Assembly: GCF_038024125.1 (NCBI RefSeq)
Contig: NZ_CP150662.1
Span: 1,629,501-1,693,500 of the forward strand
Direction: 5' to 3'
Length of the DNA: 64,000 bases
Origin: Polaribacter gangjinensis
GTDB taxonomy: Bacteria; Bacteroidota; Bacteroidia; Flavobacteriales; Flavobacteriaceae
Part shown: piece by piece, positions 45,775 through 56,051 of the stretch
Position numbering within the stretch: position 1 is the first letter of the stretch
Layout: the number at the start of each line of letters is the position of its first letter
Made by a program: the position numbers and the translations under genes
Notes under the pieces: generated by a model
The model's database searches: none
What the model saw: the letters and a program-made list of their open reading frames with translations, nothing else
Told to the model about the DNA's origin: nothing

Positions 45775-48700
45775 ATGTTTCAAAAAGGATTCATTTTTAT
45801 TGTATTGTTGCTTGGATTTTCCATCCAATCACAAACAATTTCTAGTGAATTTAAAACCAAAACTTTAGAAATCAAAAATGATACGATTCAGCTTGATTCT
45901 GTCCCTATAAATCCCCAAAAATTCAAGCTTTTTGATGCTTTAAAAAATGAAATTCCAACACTTGAATATAGTATTGATTTCAACAAAGCAAAAGTCATTA
46001 TCAACTCCAAAAAATATCCAAAAATTACAGTTGAGTATTTTGTATTTCCTGAATTTTTAACCAAAATATACACCCCTTTTGATGAAAGTCGTATTTTACC
46101 AAATTCCACAAATGAAGGCGTTTTATACAGTTTAACTACCAATAAAAAGCAATCAGAAATTACACTTTTTGAAGGATTGCAAACACGTGGATTTATCACA
46201 AGAGGCATCACTTCTGGAAACAATCAAAATGCGGTTACAAATGCTTCTTTAGATTTAGAAATCTCAGGCAAATTATCAGAAAATACCAGTCTACGAGCAA
46301 AAATTTTTGATACCAATATTCCTATTCAACAAAATGGATATTCGCAAAATTTAACTGATTTTGATCGAATTTTTATTGAAATGTATAGCAAAAATTGGCG
46401 TGTAAAAGCTGGTAATATTGCACTAGAAAATACCGAAAGTTTGTTTATGCCTATCAACAAACAAATTTCGGGTTTGCAGGTAGCAGCCAACATCAATGAA
46501 AATTTTAAAATTGGTGCTTCTGGAGCTGTAGTAAGAGGAAAATTCAACAATTTTCGATTTACGGCTATTGAAGGAAATCAAGGTCCATACAAACTTTTTG
46601 GCGCAAATAATGAAGCTGTAATTCTGATTATTGAAGGAAGTGAACGTGTTTTTGTAAATGGAATTCAAATAAAACGTGGCGAAAATAAAGACTATATCAT
46701 CAATTACAATTTGGGTGAAATCATTTTCAATACGACTTTTCCAATTACCAATGACATGCGAATTGTGGTCGAATTTCAATATGCAGAAAGAAATTATACG
46801 CGATTTGTAACTTTTGAAGAAGCTTCTTACAAAAGTGAAAAATTTGCCATTAGTGGATTTTTCTATTCGGAAAATGATGCGAAAAATCAACCTTTGCAAC
46901 AAAGTTTAACCAATGAACAAAAAGAAATTTTAGCAAATGCAGGCAATAATACAGAGGAAATGACTGCAGAAAGTGCTTTTATTGACACTTTTGATGACAA
47001 TAAAATTCTCTACAAAAAAATTGTACAAGGAGCCTCAGAAATCTTTGAATATTCCACAAATCCAAGTGATGAATTGTATTTTGTTTCTTTTTCAAATGTT
47101 GGTCAAAATAATGGTGATTATCAACTAGATAGAACTACAGCAATTGGAAGTATTTTTGTTTTTGTTGGTGTAAATCAAGGAGATTTTAGTCCGATTGTAA
47201 AACTAATTCCACCAAATAAATTTCAAACTTTTGTGGTAAAATCTGATTTTGCTCCATCAGAAAAAACAAAATTGAATACTGAAATTGCTATTTCAAATAA
47301 TGATAAAAATTTATTTTCATCAATTGATGATACTAAAAATGTTGCTGTTGCTGCAACAATTGGTTGGCAACAAACCTATATTGATAAAAATTGGCAATTG
47401 AAAAGCAATCTGAAACATCAATTTGTACAGCGAAATTTTCAAACTATTCAACGTTGGGAACCTATTGAATTTAATAGAGAATGGAATATTTTAACCAATT
47501 TACCCACCAAAAACTTTTTTCAATCAGAAATTGTATTGCAAAAAAAAGAGCAACATTTTCTGTTATACAAATATGAAAATTTGCAATATACAGGTGCTTT
47601 TAAAGGAAATAAAAATGAGATTCAGGCGAAATTTAATCTTAAAAACACCACTTTTTCTGGAAAAGGAAGTTTCCTTACAAACACCTCAACTTTAGAAGAC
47701 AATTCGTTTTATATAGCAAAAGCACAATTGGAACATCGCTTTCAAAAATCGTGGATTGGTTCTTTTGTAAACTTCGAAAATAACTCAAGAAAAAACATCA
47801 ATACTAATGAATTTGTCAATACAAGTCATCGTTTTAAAGAGTATGAAGGGTATTTTGGAATTGGAGATACCACTGCAATTTTTGCCAAATTTGGAGTGAA
47901 TTATCGCACAAATGACAGTATCAAATCCAATCAATTTGCAGAAATAAACAATCGAAAAACATTTTATGTTGATAGCAAACTCATCAAAAATAAAAATACC
48001 AATTTGAGCATTTTTGCCAATTATAGAATCACCGAAAATAGTTTTACAGAGGATGAAAAAACACTGAATTCAAGAGTAGTTTTTAGTCAAAAATTGTTTG
48101 ATAATTTCATCAATTTATCTACGATTTATGAAACTTCTTCAGGAAATGTTGCAAGACAAGATTTTGTGTATGTAAAAACAGAGCCTGGTTTGGGATTTTA
48201 TACGTGGATTGATTATAATAATGACGGAATTCAAGATTTTAATGAGTTTGAAATTGCACAATTTCAAGACCAAGCTGAATATTTGCGATTGCCAAAACCC
48301 AACTTGCGATTTTTGGCGACACAAAGAGCAAGTTTTAAACAAACACTAACTTTAAATCCGAAAAATTGGGCCGTAAAATCAGGATTGAAAAAGCTGATTT
48401 CTCACTTTTACAACAGCACTTTTTTAACTGTTGAAAATGAGCAAAAACGAACAGGAAATACGTTTCAATTAAATCCATTTGACATCAATAGTGATGCACT
48501 TATTGGATTGAATTACAACTTTAAAAACAGCTTGTTTTACCATAAAGATCTGCAAAATCACAGTGTAACTTTTACCTTTGGAGATTCTCGTTTAAAGCAA
48601 CAGTATTTTATTGGAAATCAAGAAAATACCATTTCATTACATCAACTAGATTATGCACATAAATTTGCCAATTTTTGGTTGATTGATGTAACTGGAAAAC

Positions 48701-49152
48701 TCACAAATAATGACTTAACTACAGAAAATTTTGACGACAGAAATTACGAAATTAATTCCTATGAAATTGAACCAAAAATCAGTTTTTTATACAGTCAAAA
48801 CAATCGATTTTCTGCATTTTATCACTTTAAAAACAAGCAAAATAACATTCAGAATTTAGAACAATTGCAACAGCAAAAATTTGGGTTGGAATATTTTTAT
48901 TTGGGTGAAAATAGCAATCAGATATCTGCCAATGTTACGTTATTTTTGAATGATTTTACAGGAAATGCCAATTCGCCAGTTGCATACCAAATGTTAGAGG
49001 GTTTGCAAGCTGGGAAAAACTACACTTGGAATGTGTTATTCAATAAAAAATTGAATTCATTTTTAAATTTACAATTGAATTACTTAGGCAGAAAAAGTGA
49101 AAATTCGAAAACAATTCACACTGGAAATGTGCAACTAAGAGCCATTTTTTAA
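45775..49152 (+). CDS. Large outer-membrane beta-barrel-like protein
   Basis: An 1125-residue exported protein; the signal peptide ends near IQSQTIS (residue 20). An N-terminal part (about 20-130) precedes GLQTRGFITRGITSGNNQNA and many alternating beta strands, and the protein ends in a terminal Phe (VQLRAIF) as barrels of the Bam pathway do. No TonB box, plug domain or type IX sorting tail is evident. Residues 801-811 read YNNDGIQDFNE, a possible Ca-binding loop. I do not recognise a named family; large proteins of this type are frequent in Flavobacteriia. Confidence 0.65.
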   Translation: MFQKGFIFIVLLLGFSIQSQTISSEFKTKTLEIKNDTIQLDSVPINPQKFKLFDALKNEIPTLEYSIDFNKAKVIINSKKYPKITVEYFVFPEFLTKIYTPFDESRILPNSTNEGVLYSLTTNKKQSEITLFEGLQTRGFITRGITSGNNQNAVTNASLDLEISGKLSENTSLRAKIFDTNIPIQQNGYSQNLTDFDRIFIEMYSKNWRVKAGNIALENTESLFMPINKQISGLQVAANINENFKIGASGAVVRGKFNNFRFTAIEGNQGPYKLFGANNEAVILIIEGSERVFVNGIQIKRGENKDYIINYNLGEIIFNTTFPITNDMRIVVEFQYAERNYTRFVTFEEASYKSEKFAISGFFYSENDAKNQPLQQSLTNEQKEILANAGNNTEEMTAESAFIDTFDDNKILYKKIVQGASEIFEYSTNPSDELYFVSFSNVGQNNGDYQLDRTTAIGSIFVFVGVNQGDFSPIVKLIPPNKFQTFVVKSDFAPSEKTKLNTEIAISNNDKNLFSSIDDTKNVAVAATIGWQQTYIDKNWQLKSNLKHQFVQRNFQTIQRWEPIEFNREWNILTNLPTKNFFQSEIVLQKKEQHFLLYKYENLQYTGAFKGNKNEIQAKFNLKNTTFSGKGSFLTNTSTLEDNSFYIAKAQLEHRFQKSWIGSFVNFENNSRKNINTNEFVNTSHRFKEYEGYFGIGDTTAIFAKFGVNYRTNDSIKSNQFAEINNRKTFYVDSKLIKNKNTNLSIFANYRITENSFTEDEKTLNSRVVFSQKLFDNFINLSTIYETSSGNVARQDFVYVKTEPGLGFYTWIDYNNDGIQDFNEFEIAQFQDQAEYLRLPKPNLRFLATQRASFKQTLTLNPKNWAVKSGLKKLISHFYNSTFLTVENEQKRTGNTFQLNPFDINSDALIGLNYNFKNSLFYHKDLQNHSVTFTFGDSRLKQQYFIGNQENTISLHQLDYAHKFANFWLIDVTGKLTNNDLTTENFDDRNYEINSYEIEPKISFLYSQNNRFSAFYHFKNKQNNIQNLEQLQQQKFGLEYFYLGENSNQISANVTLFLNDFTGNANSPVAYQMLEGLQAGKNYTWNVLFNKKLNSFLNLQLNYLGRKSENSKTIHTGNVQLRAIF

Positions 49153-49215
49153 AATTATATTAACAAGGTTATCATTTTTTATCTGAAAAAAATATCTAAT
49201 ATTGCATTCTGTAAG

Positions 49216-49602
49216 ATGAAAACAATTGCAATCATATTAACAAACTTAGTACTTTTACAAAGTTTACATGTTGATTTTAAAGACATTGACAAACTCAGTG
49301 TGCTTTTAAATCATGCGAAATTGCATCAAGAAAAATACGGAGATTCTTTTGTTGACTTTGTTTTTGAACATTACATAGAAAGAGAAATTCCTGCAGATAA
49401 ACAACATCAAGAACATCAAGATTTGCCTTTTAAAGAAGGTATTTCTCACTTCAATCATATTTCACCAGTTTTAGAGTTAAATTCTAACAAATTCGAACTG
49501 AAAATTCCAAAAAACCTATTTTCAAAACCTTGCTTTTTTTACGAAGAAAGTGAATCAAATTTTGAAAAACCTAGCATTTTTCAACCACCAAAACATTCAT
49601 AA
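49216..49602 (+). CDS. Small His-rich exported protein upstream of the metal efflux genes
   Basis: A 128-residue protein with a hydrophobic N-terminus (KTIAIILTNLVLLQSLH) that may be a signal peptide or anchor. About ten His are spread along it, including HAKLHQ, KQHQEHQD and HFNHIS, with several acidic residues. No conserved enzyme motif. Its place 65 bp before a CusA/CzcA-type pump suggests a periplasmic metal-binding or sensing role, like CzcI; this is inference. Confidence 0.6.
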   Translation: MKTIAIILTNLVLLQSLHVDFKDIDKLSVLLNHAKLHQEKYGDSFVDFVFEHYIEREIPADKQHQEHQDLPFKEGISHFNHISPVLELNSNKFELKIPKNLFSKPCFFYEESESNFEKPSIFQPPKHS

Positions 49603-49667
49603 TATATTTTAGAAATAGTTTCTACAACAAAGTAGAAAAATTATAAATCTTAAATTTATTATGTATA

Positions 49668-52600
49668 ATGTTAGAAAATATTATCAAATTCAGTTTAAAA
49701 AATAAACTGATTACCTTTCTTTTTACAGCCTTTATTATTGGCTTCGGATTTTTCTCTTTGATGAGAATTCCAATTGGCGCTGTTCCTGACATCACCAACA
49801 ATCAAGTGCAAGTAATCACTACTTCACGAAATCTTTCCACACAAGATGTGGAACAATTTATTACCTATCCTGTAGAATTGGAAATGGCAAACCTGCCTGG
49901 AGTTGAAGAAATTCGTTCTGTTTCAAAATTTGGATTGTCTGTAGTAACCATAATTTTTACTGACGAAATTGGTACGTATTTACCAAGACAATTGATTGCA
50001 GAAAAAATAAAAACAGCCTCAGAAAAAATTCCACAAGGTTTTGGAACTCCAGAAATGGGTCCAATCACAACTGGTTTAGGCGAAATTTATCAATATATTT
50101 TAGATGTAAAACCCGAATTTAAAGATCGCTATTCAGTTACTGATTTGCGAACGATTCAAGATTGGATTGTACGACGTCAATTATCAGGAATTCCTGGAGT
50201 TGTAGAAGTAAATACTTGGGGTGGTTATTTAAAACAATACGAAGTTGCCATCAATCCAAAAAAATTGGTTGCTATGAATATTTCAATTTCTGAGATTTTC
50301 ACAGCCTTAGAAAAAAACAATAGTGTTGCAGGTGGTGGTTATATTGAAAAAACCAATGAAACTTTTTTTATTAGAGGAGAAGGTTTGGTAAAAAACTTTG
50401 AAGATATAGGAAATATCGTTGTAAAAAATGATGGAAATCCTATTTACATAAAGGATGTTGCCAAAGTTGGTTTTGGTAGTGCCACTCGATTTGGAGCCAT
50501 TACTGGAAATGGTGAGGGTGAAAAAGTTTTGGGTCAAATCATGATGTTGAAAGACGGAAATTCAAAAAAAATTATTGATGATGTCAAAGAACGTGTTGCT
50601 GAAGTTCAAAATTCTTTACCTGAAGGAGTGTATATAAATCCGTTTTTAGAGCGCAGTGAATTGATAGGAAAAACCACATTTACCGTTTCTGAAAACCTAA
50701 TTTTAGGTTCCTTAATTGTAATTTTTGTGGTGGTTTTATTGCTTGGAAATTTACGTTCTGGATTAGTGGTTGCCTCAGTAATTCCATTAAGTTTATTGTT
50801 TGCAATTTCAATGATGTATTTGTTTGGGGTTGATGCCAATCTGATGAGTTTAGGCGCAATTGATTTTGGAATTATCATAGATGGAGCAGTTATTATTGTT
50901 GAGTTTATTGCCTTTAGAATCATGCGAGAAAGTGAAAAATTAGGGCTTTTATCCAAAGATGAAAAACAAAATGAAGTAGATAAAATCACCCTAAAAAGTG
51001 CTTCAAAAATGATGAATTCTGCCATTTTTGGACAACTTATTATTTTGATAGTTTTCATCCCAATTTTATCATTAAGTGGTGTTGAAGGAAAAATGTTTAA
51101 ACCCATGGCAATGACATTTAGCTTTGCTTTGGTTGGCGCAATGATTTTATGTTTAACGTATGTTCCTGTAGTTTCATCATTATTTTTAAAACCTGATAAA
51201 CCAGGAAAAAACAATGTTTCTGTTCGTTTGATGAAACTATTGAATCATTTTTACAAACCTTCCATTCATTGGGCTTTAGCACATAAAAAAATAGTGGTTT
51301 CTATGGCTATTTTGCTTCTTGCAACAAGTGTTTTCTTATTCAGTAGAATGGGTGGAGAATTTGTACCAACCTTAGATGAGGGAGATTTTGTAATTCAGCC
51401 CGTTTTAAAAACTGGAACTTCTTTGGGAAAAACAATCGAAACAACTACTAAAATTGAACAAATTTTATTAAAAAACTTTCCTGAAGTTGATCAAGTTGTA
51501 AGTAGAATTGGTGCTGCAGAAGTGCCAACAGATCCAATGTCTATGGAAGAAAGTGATGTAATTATCAAACTGAAACCAAAAAGCGAATGGACAAGTGCCG
51601 AAAGTAAAGATGAATTAGCAAGTAAATTTAAAGAGGCTTTGGCTGTAATTCCGGGAATTGAAATCGAATTTACACAACCTATTGAGATGCGTTTTAATGA
51701 ACTCATAACTGGTGTAAGAGCAGATGTTGCAGTGAAAATTTTTGGAGAAGATTTATCCATTTTAGCTGCAAAAGCTGAGGAAGTTAAAAGTTTAATATCA
51801 AAAGTTCCTGGTGCATCAGATATTATTGTTGAAAAAGTAGAAGGATTACCCCAAATGAGCGTTACTTATGATCGAAGTAAAATTGCACGTTATGGATTGA
51901 ATATTGCTGACATCAATCAACTGATTACAATGGGATTTGCAGGAAGTGTTGTTGGAAATGTTTTTGAAGGTGAAAAACGATTTGATTTGGCTATTCGTTT
52001 TGACAATGATCAACGTCAAAACCTAGAAAGTTTGCAAAATTTATATGTTGATACGCCAAATGGCAATAAAATTCCTTTAAGTGAATTGGCAACTATCAAA
52101 TATACAACTGGTCCTGCAAAAATTTCAAGAGATGATACCAAACGTAGAATTGTTGTGGGAATAAACGTTCGTGACAGAGATTTACAATCTGTGGTTGATG
52201 ATGTTCAAAAAATCATCGATAAAAAATTGCAATTGCCTTCAGGTTACAACATTACTTATGGAGGACAATTTGAAAATTTACTGAGCGCAAAAGCAAGATT
52301 AATGATTGCTGTGCCAATCGCTTTAACTTTAATTTTTTTACTATTATACTTCGCTTTCAACTCTATCAAAGAAGCTTTATTAGTGTATTCTGCCATTCCA
52401 CTTTCGGCAGTTGGAGGAGTATTTTTATTATGGATGCGTGATTTACCTTTCAGTATTTCTGCGGGAGTTGGTTTTATTGCGCTTTTCGGAATTGCTGTTT
52501 TAAACGGAATTGTATTGATAGAACATTTTAAAGAACTCAAAGAAGAAGGTATTGAAGATATTGAAGAGCGCATCAAAAAAGGAACAAAAGAACGACTACG

Positions 52601-53987
52601 TCCTGTTGTTTTAACAGCTGCTGCTGCAGCTTTAGGATTTTTGCCAATGGCAATTTCAACCAATGCTGGTGCAGAAGTTCAACGTCCTTTAGCCACTGTT
52701 GTTGTAGGTGGTTTAGTTTCTGCAACTGTTTTAACATTGATAGTTTTACCAGTTTTATATGCTTGGTTTGAAGAAAAAAAAGTGATAAAAATGAATAAAA
52801 AACTGCTTTTACTTTTGATTGGTTTCTTTTTGATTCCAAATTCTAATGCGCAAACTAAAGTAACTTTACAAGAAACGCTCAATTTAGCCTTTAAAAATAA
52901 TTCGGGTTTAAAAGCTTCACTTTCTCAGCTTGATGAACAAAAGGCATTGATTTCAAGTGCTTTTGAAATTGATAAAACGAGTGTGTATTATAGTTATGAT
53001 GAAAATAATTTAGCCATCAATAATTTTCCAATTCGTGTTTTTGGAATTGCCCAAGATTTTAAATTTCCAACGTTTTATTTTGCTGATAAAAAGGTAAAAA
53101 AAGCCCAAGCAAGTTTAGAAGAAGTGAATTATAACATCACTAAAAATCAGTTGGAGAAAGCAGTTACCATGAATTTTTATCAATTGAGTTATGCTAAAAA
53201 CAAAGCAAAAACATATCAGTTTTTAGATAGTTTGTATCAAGATTTTGCGAAAAAATCGGAACGTAGATTTCAATTGGGTGAAACCAATTATCTAGAAATG
53301 ATTACTGCAAAATCGAAACAAAAACAATTGCAAACTTTATATAAACAGGCTTTGCAAGAAGTTGAATTGGCAAAAGAACAGCTGAAAAGCGTAGTTCAAA
53401 TTGAAACTATTGACATTGTTGACATGCCTTTATCAAAAGTTGATTTGCAAGAAAATGCTATAAATCAAAATCTTGGTTTGGAATATTTTTCAAAAGCAAC
53501 CAATGTTCAAAATGCGTTGTTTAAAAAAGAACAACAAACGTTGTTGCCTGATATTAGTGTAGAATATTTTCAAGGAACTAATAATCAATTAAATACATTT
53601 TTAAGAGGTTATCAAATTGGCTTGAAAATTCCTTTGTTTTTTGGTGGAAATGCCTCCAAAATTAAAGCCTCAAAATTGGCAAAAAATACCATTTTTGAGA
53701 AAGAAAAAGAATATAAAACTACTTTAGAAAGTAATTATAAAGCACTTTTAGCAAAACTAAATCAGTTTGAAGAAGCCATCAATTATTACGAAGCAGAAGG
53801 AAAAAAGTTAAAAGAAGAAATTATAAAAACTGCAAATAGAAATTTTGCTGAAGGTGAAATCGACTTTTTTCAATACATCCAAAGTTTGGAAACAGCCAAA
53901 GATATTGAATTGTCATATTTAGACAATTTAAATGGCTACAACCAAACTGTTATCAACATCAATCATCTTATTTTAAATACATTTTAA
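49668..53987 (+). CDS. Heavy-metal efflux RND permease fused to a TolC-like outer-membrane factor (CusA/CzcA-CusC type)
   Basis: A 1439-residue fusion. Residues 1 to about 1040 are a HAE1/HME RND permease with 12 membrane segments, GFFSLMRIPIGAVPDITNNQ near the start, and SLGAIDFGIIIDGAVIIVEF, the charged TM4 of the heavy-metal (HME) class. The remainder, from M1042, begins with a hydrophobic segment ending in SNAQ that looks like a signal peptide, then a TolC/CusC-like domain (about 1065-1439) of coiled-coil repeats. An extra helix would place the second half in the periplasm, where it could reach the outer membrane. The adaptor follows after 2 bp. Confidence 0.88.
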   Translation: MLENIIKFSLKNKLITFLFTAFIIGFGFFSLMRIPIGAVPDITNNQVQVITTSRNLSTQDVEQFITYPVELEMANLPGVEEIRSVSKFGLSVVTIIFTDEIGTYLPRQLIAEKIKTASEKIPQGFGTPEMGPITTGLGEIYQYILDVKPEFKDRYSVTDLRTIQDWIVRRQLSGIPGVVEVNTWGGYLKQYEVAINPKKLVAMNISISEIFTALEKNNSVAGGGYIEKTNETFFIRGEGLVKNFEDIGNIVVKNDGNPIYIKDVAKVGFGSATRFGAITGNGEGEKVLGQIMMLKDGNSKKIIDDVKERVAEVQNSLPEGVYINPFLERSELIGKTTFTVSENLILGSLIVIFVVVLLLGNLRSGLVVASVIPLSLLFAISMMYLFGVDANLMSLGAIDFGIIIDGAVIIVEFIAFRIMRESEKLGLLSKDEKQNEVDKITLKSASKMMNSAIFGQLIILIVFIPILSLSGVEGKMFKPMAMTFSFALVGAMILCLTYVPVVSSLFLKPDKPGKNNVSVRLMKLLNHFYKPSIHWALAHKKIVVSMAILLLATSVFLFSRMGGEFVPTLDEGDFVIQPVLKTGTSLGKTIETTTKIEQILLKNFPEVDQVVSRIGAAEVPTDPMSMEESDVIIKLKPKSEWTSAESKDELASKFKEALAVIPGIEIEFTQPIEMRFNELITGVRADVAVKIFGEDLSILAAKAEEVKSLISKVPGASDIIVEKVEGLPQMSVTYDRSKIARYGLNIADINQLITMGFAGSVVGNVFEGEKRFDLAIRFDNDQRQNLESLQNLYVDTPNGNKIPLSELATIKYTTGPAKISRDDTKRRIVVGINVRDRDLQSVVDDVQKIIDKKLQLPSGYNITYGGQFENLLSAKARLMIAVPIALTLIFLLLYFAFNSIKEALLVYSAIPLSAVGGVFLLWMRDLPFSISAGVGFIALFGIAVLNGIVLIEHFKELKEEGIEDIEERIKKGTKERLRPVVLTAAAAALGFLPMAISTNAGAEVQRPLATVVVGGLVSATVLTLIVLPVLYAWFEEKKVIKMNKKLLLLLIGFFLIPNSNAQTKVTLQETLNLAFKNNSGLKASLSQLDEQKALISSAFEIDKTSVYYSYDENNLAINNFPIRVFGIAQDFKFPTFYFADKKVKKAQASLEEVNYNITKNQLEKAVTMNFYQLSYAKNKAKTYQFLDSLYQDFAKKSERRFQLGETNYLEMITAKSKQKQLQTLYKQALQEVELAKEQLKSVVQIETIDIVDMPLSKVDLQENAINQNLGLEYFSKATNVQNALFKKEQQTLLPDISVEYFQGTNNQLNTFLRGYQIGLKIPLFFGGNASKIKASKLAKNTIFEKEKEYKTTLESNYKALLAKLNQFEEAINYYEAEGKKLKEEIIKTANRNFAEGEIDFFQYIQSLETAKDIELSYLDNLNGYNQTVININHLILNTF

Positions 53988-53989
53988 TC

Positions 53990-55102
53990 ATGAAAAATAT
54001 ATCTATATTCTTAATTTCATTAGCATTTGTAGCTTGTGGAAAAAAGGAAATTCCAGCAGAAAGCACCTCAGAAAACTCTGAAAATAGCAACGAAATTACC
54101 ATCACAAAACAACAATTTGACAATGAAAAAATGGAGATTGGTTCGATAGCAGAACATCCATTTTTATCAGTTGTTAATGCCAATGGAATGATTGATGTTC
54201 CGCCAGAAAACAGAGCAAGTGTGAGCACTTTTGTGAGTGGTTATGTTACAAAAATTCCATTATTGATTGGAGATTTTGTAAAAAAAGGACAATTTGTTGC
54301 TCAATTAACAAATACCGAAATTGTAGATATTCAGCAAAATTATTTAGAAGTTGCCTCACAAAATCGTTTTTTAAAAAATGAATTTGAGCGTCAAAAAACA
54401 TTATTTAACGAACAAATCTCCTCTGAAAAAAACTATTTAAGAGCCGAAAGTTCGTACAAAAGTAATTTGGCAATTTATAATGGTTTGCGAAAAAAACTAG
54501 AAATGTTGCACATCAATCCAACAGAAGTCGAGAAAGGAAACATAAGTGCTAATATCAATTTATATGCACCAATTGATGGTTATATCACAAAAGTAATGAC
54601 TAGCACAGGGGCTTATGTTTCATCGGCAAGCGAAATTTTGGAGATTGTAAATACCAATCATATTCATTTAGAACTGAATGTTTTTGAAAAAGATATTTTG
54701 AATGTGAAAAAAGAACAAAAAATTAAATTCAAAGTTCCTGAATCTTCAAATACTTATTTTGATGCCTCTGTTTATTTGGTTGGAACCACAATTACTGAAA
54801 ATAAAACAGTAAAAGTTCATGGTCATATTGATGATGAAAAACAACAATTCATGGCAGGAATGTTTGTAGAAGCATCAATTATTTTTGAAAGTTCTATCGA
54901 ATTTGGATTGCCAATTTCAGCAATTCATACGGAAGAAAATCAAACATTTATTTATGTGGTAAAATCCCAAAAAAATGAAGAAACTGTTTTTGAAAAAGTA
55001 ATTGTTACTTTAGGAAAAAAGGACGAAAATTATGTACAGATTATCAATTTTACGGATTTTAAAGGAAAAAACATTCTATTAAAAGGCGGATTTATGCTAT
55101 AA
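53990..55102 (+). CDS. RND efflux periplasmic adaptor (CusB/CzcB type)
   Basis: A 370-residue lipoprotein adaptor (lipobox FVAC, Cys 16) joining the RND pump to the outer-membrane channel. It has the barrel-sandwich hybrid (about 75-100 and 185-215, with GDFVKKGQFVAQL and YAPIDGYITK), a helical hairpin between them (about 105-170) and a beta-barrel/MP C-terminal part. It lies 2 bp after the fusion gene, so His-rich protein, pump and adaptor form one operon. Cu+, Zn2+ or Co2+ cannot be told apart from sequence. Confidence 0.9.
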   Translation: MKNISIFLISLAFVACGKKEIPAESTSENSENSNEITITKQQFDNEKMEIGSIAEHPFLSVVNANGMIDVPPENRASVSTFVSGYVTKIPLLIGDFVKKGQFVAQLTNTEIVDIQQNYLEVASQNRFLKNEFERQKTLFNEQISSEKNYLRAESSYKSNLAIYNGLRKKLEMLHINPTEVEKGNISANINLYAPIDGYITKVMTSTGAYVSSASEILEIVNTNHIHLELNVFEKDILNVKKEQKIKFKVPESSNTYFDASVYLVGTTITENKTVKVHGHIDDEKQQFMAGMFVEASIIFESSIEFGLPISAIHTEENQTFIYVVKSQKNEETVFEKVIVTLGKKDENYVQIINFTDFKGKNILLKGGFML

Positions 55103-55193
55103 TTTTAGAATTCATATCTTAAAACATCTTTAGTTTTAGTATGTTTGTATAGAATTACAACACATGAAAAAGTTATTTAATTAAAGAAAAATT

Positions 55194-55691
55194 ATGAAAA
55201 AATTATTTTTTGCATTTACACTTTGTATCAGTTCTTTAGGATTTTCGCAACAAGAAATTAAATTGGATGTTGCTGATGCTTTGATTATAAGAAGTTTAGA
55301 GTTTTCTTACGAAAAATACTTATCTGAAGAATCGTCTATAGGTGTGTCTGCTTTGTTTAATTTATCCAAACAAGATGTTGGGTTTCGTTATAACGAAAAT
55401 ACTATGATCACTCCTTATTATCGCCATTATTTTACTACTAGTGCTGATTGGAATTTCTTCGGAGAAGGTTTTGTGGGAATAAATTCTGGGAAAAAAGAAA
55501 CAATAAAAGATTCTGGAAATTATGACATTTCTTATACTGATGGTGCACTAGGAGTTGCAGTTGGAATGAAATACATTGCAAAAGGTGGTTTAGTGATTGA
55601 TGTTTATGGAGGTTTGGGACGTAATTTATTTGGTTCAGATTCTCCTGTAATTGTCCCAAGATTAGGCTTAAATGTTGGATGGAGATTTTAA
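55194..55691 (+). CDS. Small outer-membrane beta-barrel protein, DUF3575-like
   Basis: A 165-residue exported protein with signal peptide (to about 20, LGFSQQ). Amphipathic strands such as SIGVSALFNLS, TPYYRHYFT and GVAVGMKYIAKGG, and a terminal aromatic end (NVGWRF), indicate an eight-stranded barrel. It resembles the DUF3575 family. Function unknown. It lies 91 bp after the adaptor gene and may be separately transcribed. Confidence 0.7.
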   Translation: MKKLFFAFTLCISSLGFSQQEIKLDVADALIIRSLEFSYEKYLSEESSIGVSALFNLSKQDVGFRYNENTMITPYYRHYFTTSADWNFFGEGFVGINSGKKETIKDSGNYDISYTDGALGVAVGMKYIAKGGLVIDVYGGLGRNLFGSDSPVIVPRLGLNVGWRF

Positions 55692-55785
55692 GTAGTTTCT
55701 CGTAAAAAATAAAACTTTACAGAAAACAACTAAGGTTTCTTGCTGTTTATTTATTTGAATTTATAATCAATTAATTCTCAATATT

Positions 55786-55989
55786 ATGAAAAAAAACATG
55801 GGCTCAACAGACAAAATCATTCGTAGTGTTATTGCGATTGTGATTGCAGTTTTATATTTTACGGGAACAATTTCAGGAACTTTAGGATTGATTCTACTGA
55901 TTTTCGGAGGTATTTTTTTAGCAACAAGTTTCATCAGTTTTTGTCCTTTATACGTTCCATTTGGAATTTCAACTTGTAAATCAAAATAA
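55786..55989 (+). CDS. DUF2892 (YgaP-like transmembrane) protein
   Basis: A 67-residue membrane protein with two helices (about 12-28 and 31-50) and the conserved SFCPLYVPFGISTC near the end, whose two Cys match the DUF2892/YgaP C-terminal domain. In E. coli the domain is fused to a rhodanese; here it stands alone. A bidirectional terminator lies 13 bp downstream. Confidence 0.85.
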   Translation: MKKNMGSTDKIIRSVIAIVIAVLYFTGTISGTLGLILLIFGGIFLATSFISFCPLYVPFGISTCKSK

Positions 55990-56002
55990 TAAATAACATA
56001 AA

Positions 56003-56032
56003 AAAAACGCATCTTTTTCAAGATGCGTTTTT
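56003..56032. terminator. Intrinsic terminator between the DUF2892 gene and glyS
   Basis: Perfect 12-bp arms 56003-56014 and 56021-56032 (13 bp with the next T-A pair), T tract on + and A tract on the other side. It should end transcripts from both convergent genes. Confidence 0.85.
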
Positions 56033-56051
56033 AATTTATTTTTTATAAAAG

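Noticed and set aside
50606..51214. 202-residue open frame on - inside the RND pump gene
   Set aside because: It is a shadow of the coding strand: the + frame has complete RND motifs and the - frame has no recognisable domain.
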